Assembly: GCA_937910695.1 (NCBI GenBank)
Contig: CALEMW010000190.1
Location: 1 to 64,000, forward strand
Length of the DNA stretch: 64,000 nt
Source: an uncultured bacterium
GTDB taxonomy: Bacteria; Krumholzibacteriota; Krumholzibacteriia; LZORAL124-64-63
Reading direction: 5' to 3'
In this document: positions 38,152 through 48,177 of the stretch, one piece after another
How positions within the stretch are numbered: the stretch's first letter is position 1
Layout of the letters: each line of letters begins with the position of its first letter
The notes under the pieces: model-generated
Told to the model about the DNA's origin: nothing
Database searches by the model: none
The model's input: only the letters and a program-made list of their open reading frames with translations
Position numbers and translations under genes: made by a program

Positions 38152-38235
38152 CATCGTATCACACCCCTGCAGAAAACGTCAATTCACCCTGGACGGTCTG
38201 AAGGGTCTGAAGATCCCGGGGACCATGAACCACCC

Positions 38236-38889
38236 CTACTCCCCACCCCCAAACAAATAAGCAAAGTCGAAACTCACCACCGGCCCGCTATAGTTCCTGC
38301 TCCCTGCGATCGGCTCGTCGAAATCTGCCATGAGGTTGTACCCGACTCCCAGCCCGACCATGAAGCGCCGACTCGGGAACACGTCGATCCCGACCCCGAG
38401 CCGCCCGCCCATCGCCGTCTCCTCTCGAGACGAAACCACCACGGACACTCCGGTCACGACATCGTCCTGACTCCCCCGGAACACGCCCACGCCGGCACCG
38501 AGATACGGCCGCACCGTCGTGCGCTCCGCCGACGCAGTCAGATACCGCCGCATGCCGAGCAGCACCTCGCCGACCGCCGCGAAGTTCGTCGAAACCCCGG
38601 CCGTGTTCACGAGGGTTTCGGCGTCGAGGGTCAGGGCGCCGATGTCGATGTCGAGGGCCAGGTCGTCGTTCAGCCAGTAGCCGTAGCTCACGCCGCCGAG
38701 CATGCCGTTGTTGCCGACCGAGGTCGACACCGTCGGCGACACGGCCTCCACGCGCACGTCCGCGGTCTGGTTCCAGGCGCCCAGGCGCAGGCCCAGGCGG
38801 TGGCGCCCGGCCAGGGATTGGGCGTCGGCGGGGGGGGCGAAGGCGATCAGGCAGGTCGCGATCAGGATCAACGATAGGGACGTCTTCAC
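38236..38889 (-). CDS. Small outer-membrane beta-barrel protein
   Basis: 217 aa from GTG 38889 (GGGAGG 6 bp upstream), signal peptide to A-D-A-Q. The mature part alternates beta-strands with short loops and has the opening G-R-H-R-L-G-L-R-L-G-A-W typical of eight-stranded barrels, G-Y-W-L-N-D-D-L-A-L mid-protein and G-V-G-Y-N-L near the end. Similar proteins of this length are OmpA- or OprF-like barrels or generic porins. Probably outer-membrane; specific role unknown. Confidence 0.85.
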   Translation of the reverse strand: MKTSLSLILIATCLIAFAPPADAQSLAGRHRLGLRLGAWNQTADVRVEAVSPTVSTSVGNNGMLGGVSYGYWLNDDLALDIDIGALTLDAETLVNTAGVSTNFAAVGEVLLGMRRYLTASAERTTVRPYLGAGVGVFRGSQDDVVTGVSVVVSSREETAMGGRLGVGIDVFPSRRFMVGLGVGYNLMADFDEPIAGSRNYSGPVVSFDFAYLFGGGE

Positions 38890-38974
38890 GGTCGGGCCTC
38901 CCGGGTCGGGTGAAACCATGCGTTCAGCACCCGACCCGGTACGGCGTCGCCGGGGGAAGGTTGCGTCGGGGGGC

Positions 38975-40357
38975 TTAGACGACCAGCAGCTTCATGTAGT
39001 CGCCCACGCCCGCGGCCTGGTCGATTCCCCAGGTCGCCTCGATGATCGCATCCTGCCTCGCCGTATCCACGACTCCGTCGGCATTCGCCCGGAACTTGGC
39101 AACGAGCTCCTCGTCCGTCATCGGGTTCTGGGGGCTGCCCTTGGCGTGATCCACCGTCGCCTCGAACGAGCGGCCGTCGAGGGTGTCGATCTTCGCGACG
39201 GCGCGCTTGGTGCCGGGGAACATGGCGTCGATCTCGACGTCGGCCACCACTTCGATCAGCCCGAGCAGCCTGCGGATCCTCGGATCGAACAGCTTGTCCT
39301 GCTCGAACGAGTTGGGGTAAACGCCGCCGTCGGCCGCCACCGCGGCGAGGCAGTAGGGCAGGCTGTGGTCCGCCGTTTCCTTGGTCTGCGGGTCGTACTT
39401 CGAGGGGTCGGACAGGATGTCGGCGCCGCGGGCGGTGGTGCGGATGTGGATCTTGGCCACGTCCTCGGCGGTCAGTCCGTTGCTCTTCATGATGCCCTGC
39501 ACCGCCGACATCGGCTGGTGCGTGAGCGCTTCGGTGGGGAAGGCCTTGTAGCCGCACTCAGTTATTAGGAATCGGCTGCCTAGGCCGTCCAGGAGGATCT
39601 CGGGCTTGAGCTCCACGTTGTGCAGCACGTGCTGGAAGCCCTCCTTGCCCTCGATCACCTCCACCGGTCCTTCGTAGCCCTCGCGGGCCATCATCGCGGC
39701 GAGCACGCCGGCCTGGGTGGCGAGGGGGTCGGCGGTGTTCTTCATGTTCGTCAGGTGACCGGCGACCACGCCGCCCAGGGTGTAGTGGCTGCTGCCCGAG
39801 ATGCCGGCGGCGGCCACGAGCTGGTCGGCATCGAGACCGTAGATGCGCCCCGCCACGAACGGGCTCACGAGCTGGGTGAGGGTGGCGTGATGCCAGCCCA
39901 CCTCGCGCACGCCGGGGAAGCAGGCCAGGCACCAGCGCATCTCCAGCTCGTAGGCGATGACCATGGCCGTGAGCGTCTCGCGGCCGTCGCGGCCCAGGGC
40001 CTCGGCCGGGCTGATGGCGCCGAAGATGATGTCGGAGGGGTGGGAGGGGTCCTGCTCCCAGTAGATGTCGTTGTAGTCGAGGGCGCGCACGAGCAGCGAG
40101 TTCATCAACGCGGCGTTGGCGGCGTTGGTGCGGTGGCCGGTGCCGATCAGCGTGGCTTCGGGGGTGCCGCCCAGCTTCTCGATGAAGCGGTACATGGCAG
40201 CCATGTCCTCGTTCTTCACGGCGGCCAGGGCGCAGCCGACGCTGTCCAGGAGGAAGCGTTTGGCCTCCTTGACGGCGGGGGCGGGGATGTCTTCGAAGCG
40301 GAGGCCGAGGGTGAAGTCGGCCATTTTGTGGGTGATGCTGGCGGTCGGTCGGCTCAT
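38975..40357 (-). CDS. MmgE/PrpD-family protein (2-methylcitrate dehydratase-like)
   Basis: 460 aa from ATG 40357 (GGGAG 8 bp upstream); the frame to 40393 would start 12 codons earlier. The family pattern is seen throughout: the R-F-L-L-D-S-V-G-C-A near residue 36, T-G-H-R-T-N-A-A-N-A-A-L-M-N-S near 74, the W-H-H-A-T mid-part, and K-A-F-P-T-E-A-L-T-H-Q. Members include 2-methylcitrate dehydratase (propionate catabolism), cis-aconitate decarboxylase and iminodisuccinate epimerase, so the substrate is open. No other methylcitrate genes are close. Cytoplasmic enzyme. Confidence 0.92.
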   Translation of the reverse strand: MSRPTASITHKMADFTLGLRFEDIPAPAVKEAKRFLLDSVGCALAAVKNEDMAAMYRFIEKLGGTPEATLIGTGHRTNAANAALMNSLLVRALDYNDIYWEQDPSHPSDIIFGAISPAEALGRDGRETLTAMVIAYELEMRWCLACFPGVREVGWHHATLTQLVSPFVAGRIYGLDADQLVAAAGISGSSHYTLGGVVAGHLTNMKNTADPLATQAGVLAAMMAREGYEGPVEVIEGKEGFQHVLHNVELKPEILLDGLGSRFLITECGYKAFPTEALTHQPMSAVQGIMKSNGLTAEDVAKIHIRTTARGADILSDPSKYDPQTKETADHSLPYCLAAVAADGGVYPNSFEQDKLFDPRIRRLLGLIEVVADVEIDAMFPGTKRAVAKIDTLDGRSFEATVDHAKGSPQNPMTDEELVAKFRANADGVVDTARQDAIIEATWGIDQAAGVGDYMKLLVV

Positions 40358-40405
40358 GGGCTCGCTCCCGGGGTTGAGGTGGAACGAGCCCATGATATAT
40401 GAGGG

Positions 40406-41434
40406 TTAGTCGCGCCGCCTCCGTCTTTTGAGAGCCTGAAGCCCGACCCCGACCGCCATCAGCAGGCCCAGCGTGATCGGCACTCCAGAATAGTGCACCT
40501 GCTTGAACTCCTCGTCGCTAGACGCCCTCTCCAGCACCAGGTCCTCGTTCATCTCCGCCGGCGTGAACGTCCGGCTCAGCTTGGTGATGAAGTCGCCTTC
40601 GTCGAGCATGGATCCGAGTATGGAGTACTGATGCCGCACGGCGGCCAGCTCGTCGGCGGTCAGGCGGTTGGCGTAGTCGGTGCGGGCGTCGTCGAAGGTC
40701 ATGCGGTGGTCGGCCACCACGTAGAGGATCACGTCGCAGGTCTCGGCCGAGCCCTGGGCCGAGATGCGCATGGGGTAGACGATCTCCTCCGAGGCGAAGG
40801 TGAACTTGACCGGGTCGACGCCGCCGTACCAGTACTCCTGGCCGCCGAAGGCTTCCTCGCTGATGCGCATGGCCGTGAAGCTCCAGCCGTCGGTCACGTA
40901 GGCTTCGAGCACCGGCAGCACGGCGTCGACGTTGTCCTCGTGGAGGTAGCCCCAGGCAGTGAGCGAGTCGGCCAGGGCCGCGGCGTCGGAGGCGCCCAGG
41001 ACCAGGACATCGTAGATGCCCACGAGGTCGTGGGAGTAGATCGTGACACCGTCTTCATTACCGGGCAGGGCGATGGTGTCGTAGTAGTTGTCCTGACAGC
41101 CCCAGAACGAGTCGCGGTTGCGGTAGACGGGGGCGCTCAACTGCGCGCATTGCCAGAAGATCTGGTCGTTGGACTCCGCGACCACCGGCACCGACGGTGT
41201 GGGTACGACCCAGGCGAAGTCGGTTGCGTCGCCACGGAACACCGGCAGAATGTGGAGCTCTTCGGTGTCGGTGTCGGCATCGTGGTCGATGTAGGCGATC
41301 TGGTCGGTCTCGTACATCTCGTACATGTAGGGCGGGAACGGCATGCCGTCGGCGAGGGCGGATCCGGACAGCGCGAGGGCGGCCAGAAGCGCGAGCAACG
41401 GTAGGCGGCGTGATGTTGTGGATTCGGTTCTCAT
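40406..41434 (-). CDS. DUF2330 exported membrane-anchored protein
   Basis: 342 aa from ATG 41434 (GGAGG 5 bp upstream). Signal peptide to S-A-L-A-D, then the DUF2330 opening D-G-M-P-F-P-P, Q-I-A-Y-I, F-R-G-D-A-T-D-F-A-W-V-V-P-T-P-S and, mid-protein, W-S-F-T-A-M-R. The C-terminus is one hydrophobic helix followed by R-R-R-R-R-D, so the protein is anchored in the membrane with its bulk outside the cytoplasm. Function of the domain is unknown. It lies 20 bp downstream of a beta-barrel gene and may be in the same operon. Confidence 0.88.
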   Translation of the reverse strand: MRTESTTSRRLPLLALLAALALSGSALADGMPFPPYMYEMYETDQIAYIDHDADTDTEELHILPVFRGDATDFAWVVPTPSVPVVAESNDQIFWQCAQLSAPVYRNRDSFWGCQDNYYDTIALPGNEDGVTIYSHDLVGIYDVLVLGASDAAALADSLTAWGYLHEDNVDAVLPVLEAYVTDGWSFTAMRISEEAFGGQEYWYGGVDPVKFTFASEEIVYPMRISAQGSAETCDVILYVVADHRMTFDDARTDYANRLTADELAAVRHQYSILGSMLDEGDFITKLSRTFTPAEMNEDLVLERASSDEEFKQVHYSGVPITLGLLMAVGVGLQALKRRRRRD

Positions 41435-41454
41435 TGTGTCCTCCTTCCGTGCGA

Positions 41455-42141
41455 TCAGAGTTGGATGGTGGTGCCGAGGGCCAGCCAGATGCCGGTCGCA
41501 GAGATTTCGTGGCGTTGCACGCCGTGGCCGATGTCGCCGCCGAAGCCTGTCCAGCCCATCTCCAGGCGCACCGTGCGTGTTCCTTCGGCCCATATCACCG
41601 AGGGGGCGACGCCGAAGAACAGCCCGGTGGTCCAGCCTGAGGGCTCCTCGATGCTCGTGGCGCCGGAGTAGTCGTAGATGGGCGTCTCCTCGCTCACCCA
41701 GGCGATCTGATAGGCGGCTGTCCATTCCATCTTGAACGCGGAGTTGGCGGAGGAGTCGAGGCGCAGGCCGGCCCGCAAAGGCAGTGCGCGGAAGCGCGTG
41801 TCGCCGCCTGTGAAGGTGGGGTCGTCGACGTAGGGATCGCCCTTCATCGAGCCGAAATGACCGGACAGGAAGAAGCGCGAGAGCGGAGCCATGGCGAACG
41901 ACACCTCGCCGCCGAGCATCCACATGCCATCGTACTGCTCGCCCAAGTCCTCGTCGGTCATGATCAGCCTGGCGAGCGAGATGTTGATTCGTGTGTCGAG
42001 GTCGTCGAGTTGGAAGGGGGAGGTCATCGGAGCCGGGTCGGGGTCGCCGCCGATCTCCGGGTCGGCGTGGCCGACGCAAGGCAAGAACAACATCAGGGCG
42101 GCGGCGATCAAGGCACACACGCCGGTTCGATTTGCGGACAT
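41455..42141 (-). CDS. Outer-membrane beta-barrel protein
   Basis: 228 aa from ATG 42141 (GGAG 6 bp upstream), with a signal peptide ending at G-H-A-D. The mature sequence has amphipathic strands separated by short turns, including R-A-L-P-L-R-A-G-L-R-L and the C-terminal strand G-I-W-L-A-L-G-T-T-I-Q-L. This fits a small porin-like barrel. No identified family; paired with the DUF2330 gene. Confidence 0.75.
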   Translation of the reverse strand: MSANRTGVCALIAAALMLFLPCVGHADPEIGGDPDPAPMTSPFQLDDLDTRINISLARLIMTDEDLGEQYDGMWMLGGEVSFAMAPLSRFFLSGHFGSMKGDPYVDDPTFTGGDTRFRALPLRAGLRLDSSANSAFKMEWTAAYQIAWVSEETPIYDYSGATSIEEPSGWTTGLFFGVAPSVIWAEGTRTVRLEMGWTGFGGDIGHGVQRHEISATGIWLALGTTIQL

Positions 42142-42223
42142 GAAAATCTCCGTTTCGATGCTGGTCGTCATGGCGGGATCGCTCAGGGGTGGGACCGCTT
42201 TCGCTGCGGCAGGCGATCCGCGG

Positions 42224-42252
42224 GTGCGGCGGCCTGTGAGCGGCCGCCGCAC
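42224..42252 (-). terminator. Perfect 11-bp hairpin after the DUF3857 paralogue
   Basis: GTGCGGCGGCC and its exact complement flank a 7-base loop, 30 bp beyond the stop at 42283. There is no T-tract on the minus strand. Confidence 0.55.
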
Positions 42253-42282
42253 CGTGAGTCTAGGGGATCGCAAGAGGCGTGG

Positions 42283-44142
42283 TCAATCCTCCCTGAGCAG
42301 AATGGTGCGGTTGGCCGGGTCGGCCTCTTCCAGGAGCAGGGCGCGGAGCTGGGGCCACTGCTCGGTGGTGATCGTGTCGGTGGTCAGTTCGAGTTCCCTG
42401 GTTACGGTCAGCACGCCGTTGGTTTCTTCGACGGCGAGAGCGAAACGTCCCACGTCGTTGGTGAGTTCCCGTGGGGCTGGTGCGCGGACGAGGGTGCCTT
42501 CGCCGAGGGAGAGATGGACGGTGAGGCGTTGGCCCATGGGTGTCGGTAGCTGAATCGGCGAGGTGCGGGTTTCGCGCCAGGTGTCTGTGCCGTGGGGGAG
42601 GTGGGTGACGATGCCGCCTTCGAGATCGCCGATGATCAACGTGATGCGGTCGGCTTCGTCAGGCTCCGGGGCGTTGAGGGAGAACGAGAAACCCATGACG
42701 GCCGTGGCGGCGTCGAACCATTCCGCTTCGGCATCGTCGGCATCGGCCCCGGAAAGCACTGCGTAGGCGATGCGGTCCAGACCTTGGTCCATGGCGCCGG
42801 CCATGTCAGGCCAGGGGTTGAGCAGGCCGGAGGCCTGGAGGGCTCCGGTGCCTCGCCAGCCGTCCTCGCTGGGGGTGAGGGACAGGTCGAGGGCGGCGTG
42901 GTGGCCGTGGTCGGGCATTCCGCTCAGGGACTCCGCCGGTGGCGTGCGGAACGTGACGTTGCCTGTGGACCTCAGATCGCCCGACGCCGGGTCGTAGAGT
43001 ACGGCCGGGTGTCCGAGGGCCAGCATCAACGAGGCCGCCGCGAAGCCGGGCAGGGGATCCCGTCCGGGGGCCGAGTCCGCGCCGACGAGGCAGGCGCGGG
43101 GAACCAGCCCAGCCTCGCGGAACAGGGTGTAGGCCAACAGGGCGCGGTCGGCGTCGTCGGCGTAGCCGGTGTCCCAGACGCGCAGGGCGTCGCGTAGCTC
43201 GAAACGGCGATCGAAGGCGCGGACGTGGGCGTGCCGGGTCATGTCGTCGACCAGAGCGGCCACGGTGCGGGCTTTCGCCAAGGGCGTCGCCACGTCGCGC
43301 AGGCGCGCGGCCAGCGAGTCGCTCATGGCGGGCTGGATGAAGGCGTTGGCCTGGAACAGCGCGTCGAGATGGCGGGCGAGGCCCTCGGGTTCACGGCCCC
43401 ACGTGGACCAGCGGACCCAGGGGGCTTCGTCTGCGACGTCGACCATCGGCAGGCTGCGGGCGGGGAGACCCGACATCGCCCAGCGGCGGTGCGTGGCGCC
43501 GACGTCGCGGGTCGCCATGGGTTCGGGGCAGCCGTTGCCGAGGGCATGGTCGAGTTGGGTGTCCTGCGGCACGCGGAGGCTGAACTCCACCTCGAGCGAG
43601 GGCTCGCGCTGCGTGAACACGAACAGGCCGTCGGCGCCCGGGGCGGCGCCCCCGCGTTCGGTGATCGTGTACGCCGTCTCCATGATGCACGGGGCCTCGA
43701 CGCCGTCGTGCAGCAGCATCGTCTCGCGCAGATCCTGATAGTCCCAGGCCGTGCGCACGGCGTAGGGCAGGGTCTCGACGATGGCGGTGTCGCTCAGCCG
43801 TTCGGCATCGGGCCACCAGCGGTTGTCGCGCCAGGTGCGCAGGGTCTCGACTTCGAAGGTCGAGGTGGCCGAGTTCCAGGGGATGCGCAGGTCCGCGTGA
43901 GCGTTCTGGCCGGCCCGGGTGCCGACCCACACGATGCGGTGGATGCGGGTGACGAGGTCGTGATCCTCGGTGACAGTGACTTCGCGGGACTCGAGCAAGA
44001 GCACGGCGTCGAGGGACGAGAGATCGTAGTCGGCCTGGGCGCGGACCCAAAGGGCGTCGAGATCGTGGCCGGCGGATGTGCCCATCTGGGCTAAGGCTGC
44101 CGAGGCCAAGAGCAGCAGCGTGATGAGGGTGCGGCGGATCAT
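42283..44142 (-). CDS. DUF3857/transglutaminase-like paralogue with catalytic Cys replaced
   Basis: 619 aa from ATG 44142 (ATGA overlap with the previous gene). Signal peptide to A-L-A-Q, then a DUF3857 region in the N-terminal half (E-V-T-V-T-E-D-H-D, R-I-H-R-I-V-W-V). Where the active neighbour has G-V-C-K-D-I-A, this protein has G-Y-A328-D-D-A-D, so the Cys nucleophile is Ala. L-L-A-Y-T-L-F-R-E-A-G-L-V-P still matches the fold. It is thus probably a catalytically dead partner or a binding protein. It is translated together with the intact enzyme, which suggests the two form a complex. Confidence 0.85.
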   Translation of the reverse strand: MIRRTLITLLLLASAALAQMGTSAGHDLDALWVRAQADYDLSSLDAVLLLESREVTVTEDHDLVTRIHRIVWVGTRAGQNAHADLRIPWNSATSTFEVETLRTWRDNRWWPDAERLSDTAIVETLPYAVRTAWDYQDLRETMLLHDGVEAPCIMETAYTITERGGAAPGADGLFVFTQREPSLEVEFSLRVPQDTQLDHALGNGCPEPMATRDVGATHRRWAMSGLPARSLPMVDVADEAPWVRWSTWGREPEGLARHLDALFQANAFIQPAMSDSLAARLRDVATPLAKARTVAALVDDMTRHAHVRAFDRRFELRDALRVWDTGYADDADRALLAYTLFREAGLVPRACLVGADSAPGRDPLPGFAAASLMLALGHPAVLYDPASGDLRSTGNVTFRTPPAESLSGMPDHGHHAALDLSLTPSEDGWRGTGALQASGLLNPWPDMAGAMDQGLDRIAYAVLSGADADDAEAEWFDAATAVMGFSFSLNAPEPDEADRITLIIGDLEGGIVTHLPHGTDTWRETRTSPIQLPTPMGQRLTVHLSLGEGTLVRAPAPRELTNDVGRFALAVEETNGVLTVTRELELTTDTITTEQWPQLRALLLEEADPANRTILLRED

Positions 44143-46166
44143 CGGCGGCCTCCCTTCTCGGCACGGACCAGGACATCGGCCCAATCGGCGGCGGCGTCCA
44201 CCGACGCCTTGAAGCCGGCGAAGCCGTCCGGCGGGATCTGCCGTCGGCGCGATTCGTGGCGGGTGGTGAGGGTGAGGGTGCGGCCCTTGATTTCGGCGTT
44301 GGCGGAGAATGCCGCGTAGGTCTCGTCCACGTCGTCCACCGACGGCGGGTCGTTCACCTCGTAGCCCTTGGGCAGTTCGATGACCTCGGTCACCTCGAGC
44401 AGCTGGGTGTAGTAGAGCAGCACGTCGTGGTCGCGCTCGTCTTCCCAGCCGGTGGCGCCGGCGCGGAACAGAGAGCCGTCGTGCATCAGGGCGGCCATCA
44501 GCGGCGGGCGGAACTCGAGGCCGCCGTCGACGGGCATCGCGAAGCCGGGCACGCGGTAGTCGACGGTGACCCACATGTCTTTCGAGAAATCGTCGGTCGG
44601 GTGGTGATTCACCACGACGCCCTCGATGCGCAGCCCCATGGGCGCGAGCAGATGGGCCCAGCGGTCGCGCAGCTCGTCGCGGCGGCCGTTGCAGAGGCCG
44701 CGCAGACGGCCGTCGAGGGCGCCCGAGGCGTCGAAACGGATACGACCGGCCAAAGCCCCGTCGGCATTGAGCTTGGCGCGGTGGTCGACGGTCAGCGGCG
44801 ACTCTTCGGGCGGGCTGTACCGGATCCGGGACAGGTCCTCACCTTCCGGCGTGCCAACGAGATAGTGCTGTTCGGTCTCCAGCAGCGACCAGATGCTGTT
44901 GTTGAAGGGCACCCAGGTGGGGTCGTACATCCGAAAGGTGCCGTCGTCGAGCTTCAGGGCCGTGACGCAGTGGTTGAACTGGTCGGCCGGAAGGTCGTCT
45001 ATGCGCGAGCCGGCCATGGTCATCGCCGCGTAGGAGTCCATGCCCGCGGCGCGCATCATGGTGATCAGCATCGCGGCGATGTCCTTGCACACGCCGCTGC
45101 GCTGCTCGAAGATCATGTCGCTCGGGTGCAGGGTGAACCCCTCGCCCTCGCCCATGGTCTGGCCGCTGTAGCGGATGTTCTGGGCCACCCAGTGGACCAG
45201 GGCCTCGGCGCGCTTCTCTTCACTGGCATCGGTCAGCTTCATCTCCGCGAAGATCTCCTCGACCTTCGCCTGGATCGCCGGCGTGACCTCGAACTGGTCG
45301 CGGTTCACGTCGAAGAACCAGCGGCTCTTGTCCTCCCACGACGCCGCGGTCGACATGACCACCTTGGTGGCGAAGTCGCTGGCCGCGGGCTGGCGCGTCT
45401 CGTGGGTCAGGGCGGGCAGGTCGAGACCCCACCAGGCGTACTCGGTGCGTTCGTCGGTGTAGCGGATGCTCGACTGCAGGGCGCCGTTGTAGACCTCAAC
45501 GTTCAGCCGCTTGTCGGCGGGCAGGTCGAGCACGTAGCGCTTCTCGAGAATAGGCGCACTCTCGGCGAACAGCACGATGTCGAAGTAGTGGCCCGGCATG
45601 GGCGGGATGTAGCGCTCGTCCTCGGGCGCCAGCGGGCCGTCGGCGTCGTCGAGCAGGGCGTAGGTGTAGCCCTTGCGCGAGACCTTGATCTCGACGCCGT
45701 CGCCGACCTGCAGCCGCGGCAGCTGGAGCGAGAGCATGCGGTCGCGCCAGTAGATGGCGGACTGGGGCGCGGGCAGATCGCGCAGATACGTGAGGTCGAC
45801 CGGGATCGCCTCGCCGTCGCGCAGCACGTTCACCTCGTCGACCGTGACGTGGCTCGACTGGGGGTCGAAGGGCCACACCAGCACCGAACGGTCCCGGCAG
45901 CCGGCGGCTGTGAGGATCTTCTCCAGCCGGGTGCCGTCCACGTAGGTCACGCCGGTGGGGTGCATGTGGTTGATCTGCTCGTCGTACACCACCACGAAGT
46001 CCGCGCCGTCGTGGTCGTCGGCGGTGCCGGCGGCTGCGAGGCGGGAGAAGGGCGTGGGGGGTGGTGTGTCGCCTGGGGGTGGGGCGGCGTGGAGGATTGT
46101 GCCGATCAACAGGATCGATGCTGTCGTCAGGAGGACCTTGGGAGACACGGATGACCTCGCTCTCAT
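44139..46166 (-). CDS. DUF3857 / transglutaminase-like enzyme
   Basis: 675 aa from ATG 46166; GTG 46148 has a better ribosome site (GAGGT 5 bp upstream) and still leaves the signal peptide. DUF3857 occupies about 55-260 and the transglutaminase core follows with nucleophile C360 in R-S-G-V-C-K-D-I-A-A-M, H399 in F-N-H-C-V and D415 in Y-D-P-T-W, the complete catalytic triad. Such exported enzymes act on peptide or protein substrates in the periplasm; the substrate is unknown. The downstream gene is its degenerate paralogue. Confidence 0.92.
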   Translation of the reverse strand: MRARSSVSPKVLLTTASILLIGTILHAAPPPGDTPPPTPFSRLAAAGTADDHDGADFVVVYDEQINHMHPTGVTYVDGTRLEKILTAAGCRDRSVLVWPFDPQSSHVTVDEVNVLRDGEAIPVDLTYLRDLPAPQSAIYWRDRMLSLQLPRLQVGDGVEIKVSRKGYTYALLDDADGPLAPEDERYIPPMPGHYFDIVLFAESAPILEKRYVLDLPADKRLNVEVYNGALQSSIRYTDERTEYAWWGLDLPALTHETRQPAASDFATKVVMSTAASWEDKSRWFFDVNRDQFEVTPAIQAKVEEIFAEMKLTDASEEKRAEALVHWVAQNIRYSGQTMGEGEGFTLHPSDMIFEQRSGVCKDIAAMLITMMRAAGMDSYAAMTMAGSRIDDLPADQFNHCVTALKLDDGTFRMYDPTWVPFNNSIWSLLETEQHYLVGTPEGEDLSRIRYSPPEESPLTVDHRAKLNADGALAGRIRFDASGALDGRLRGLCNGRRDELRDRWAHLLAPMGLRIEGVVVNHHPTDDFSKDMWVTVDYRVPGFAMPVDGGLEFRPPLMAALMHDGSLFRAGATGWEDERDHDVLLYYTQLLEVTEVIELPKGYEVNDPPSVDDVDETYAAFSANAEIKGRTLTLTTRHESRRRQIPPDGFAGFKASVDAAADWADVLVRAEKGGRR

Positions 46167-46221
46167 GGTTTGATGGTTCCCACCGGGGAGCCTACCACGT
46201 TCGGAGGGGTCGTCTCCAATA

Positions 46222-46253
46222 GACAGATTCCGTCCAACAGGACGGAATCTGTC
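46222..46253 (-). terminator. Perfect 14-bp hairpin after the small-protein gene
   Basis: GACAGATTCCGTCC and its exact complement flank a four-base loop, about 40 bp after the stop at 46292 (end of the ACP/oxoamine synthase operon). No T-tract follows. Confidence 0.6.
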
Positions 46254-46291
46254 GGCTCAACGCGTTTTCTAGGCCCTTTACGGAGTGGAGT

Positions 46292-46612
46292 TTAGGGACA
46301 CCCCTCCGCCTCATGCAGCAACGCATACTCCCGCAGCCGCGCCACCGCCTCGCAGCGCGACGGCGCGCTGACCCGCTCGGTCACGTCGCCCCGCTCCGCG
46401 CAGGCGACCCAGGTCAGGCCCTGGCGCACGGTCCAGCCGTTCGTCTCCAGGGTCTCGCGGAGCGCCTCGGCGTCGGCCCGCGCCACGTCGCAGCAGCCGA
46501 AGATGGCGTGGAGCACCGCCCGCATGGTGTCGGGGTCGAGGGCGTCGATGTCGAGGTCGCCGAGGGTCATGCCGCCCGGCAGGGCCAGTTCGATGGTGCG
46601 TGTGTCCAGCAT
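46292..46612 (-). CDS. Small Cys-containing protein at the end of the oxoamine-synthase operon
   Basis: 106 aa from ATG 46612 (GGGAG 6 bp upstream). No signal peptide or membrane helix. It has A-I-F-G-C-C-D-V at about 37-44 and further Cys in W-V-A-C-A-E and the C-terminal G-C-P, so it may be metal- or redox-dependent. It starts 25 nt after the oxoamine synthase stop, with no terminator between, so it belongs to the AcpS/ligase/ACP/synthase operon. No family recognised. Confidence 0.7.
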   Translation of the reverse strand: MLDTRTIELALPGGMTLGDLDIDALDPDTMRAVLHAIFGCCDVARADAEALRETLETNGWTVRQGLTWVACAERGDVTERVSAPSRCEAVARLREYALLHEAEGCP

Positions 46613-46637
46613 GTCGGTCTCCCTGGTCCGGGTCCGC

Positions 46638-47885
<1,248 letters not shown>

Positions 47886-47893
47886 GGCGTCTC

Positions 47894-48145
47894 CTAGGCG
47901 TTGCGGAAGCGTTCGACCAGGGCGGCGATGCTGTTGACCGAGTCGAAGGCCTCGGGCGAGGCGTCGGCGTCGGGGATCTGGATCTTGTACTTGTTCTCGA
48001 GGAAGCGCTTGAGCGAGACCATCGAGAACGAGTCCACGAGCCCGCCGCTGATCAGTTCGGTCTCGAAGTCGACCTCGATGTCGTCGTCCTCTTCCACGTA
48101 CTCGTCGATGACGTATTCCAGGATGGTGGTCTTGAGCTCGTCCAT
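47894..48145 (-). CDS. Dedicated acyl carrier protein
   Basis: 83 aa, acidic, from ATG 48145. The phosphopantetheine attachment site is D38-S39-F-S in G-L-V-D-S-F-S. It lies 9 bp before the oxoamine synthase gene and 32 bp after an acyl-activating enzyme gene. Fatty-acid ACPs usually read D-S-L; the DSF form and location point to a pathway-specific carrier. AcpS upstream in the same operon would attach its pantetheine arm. Confidence 0.92.
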   Translation of the reverse strand: MDELKTTILEYVIDEYVEEDDDIEVDFETELISGGLVDSFSMVSLKRFLENKYKIQIPDADASPEAFDSVNSIAALVERFRNA

Positions 48146-48177
48146 GTCGGTCTCCCGTGGTTCGGTGTTGCGTTCGT

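Larger units (their letters stand above)
36280..38160. other. Low-GC accessory island
   Basis: From about 36280 to 38160 base composition is visibly less GC-rich than on both sides (roughly half AT against strongly GC neighbours), and codon use in the ATPase gene is far less GC-biased at the third position. It contains the ATPase gene, a degenerate HNH gene and AT-rich flanks, and abuts the fucosidase remnant. Horizontal acquisition is the simplest reading; no integrase, direct repeats or att site were seen. Confidence 0.6.
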
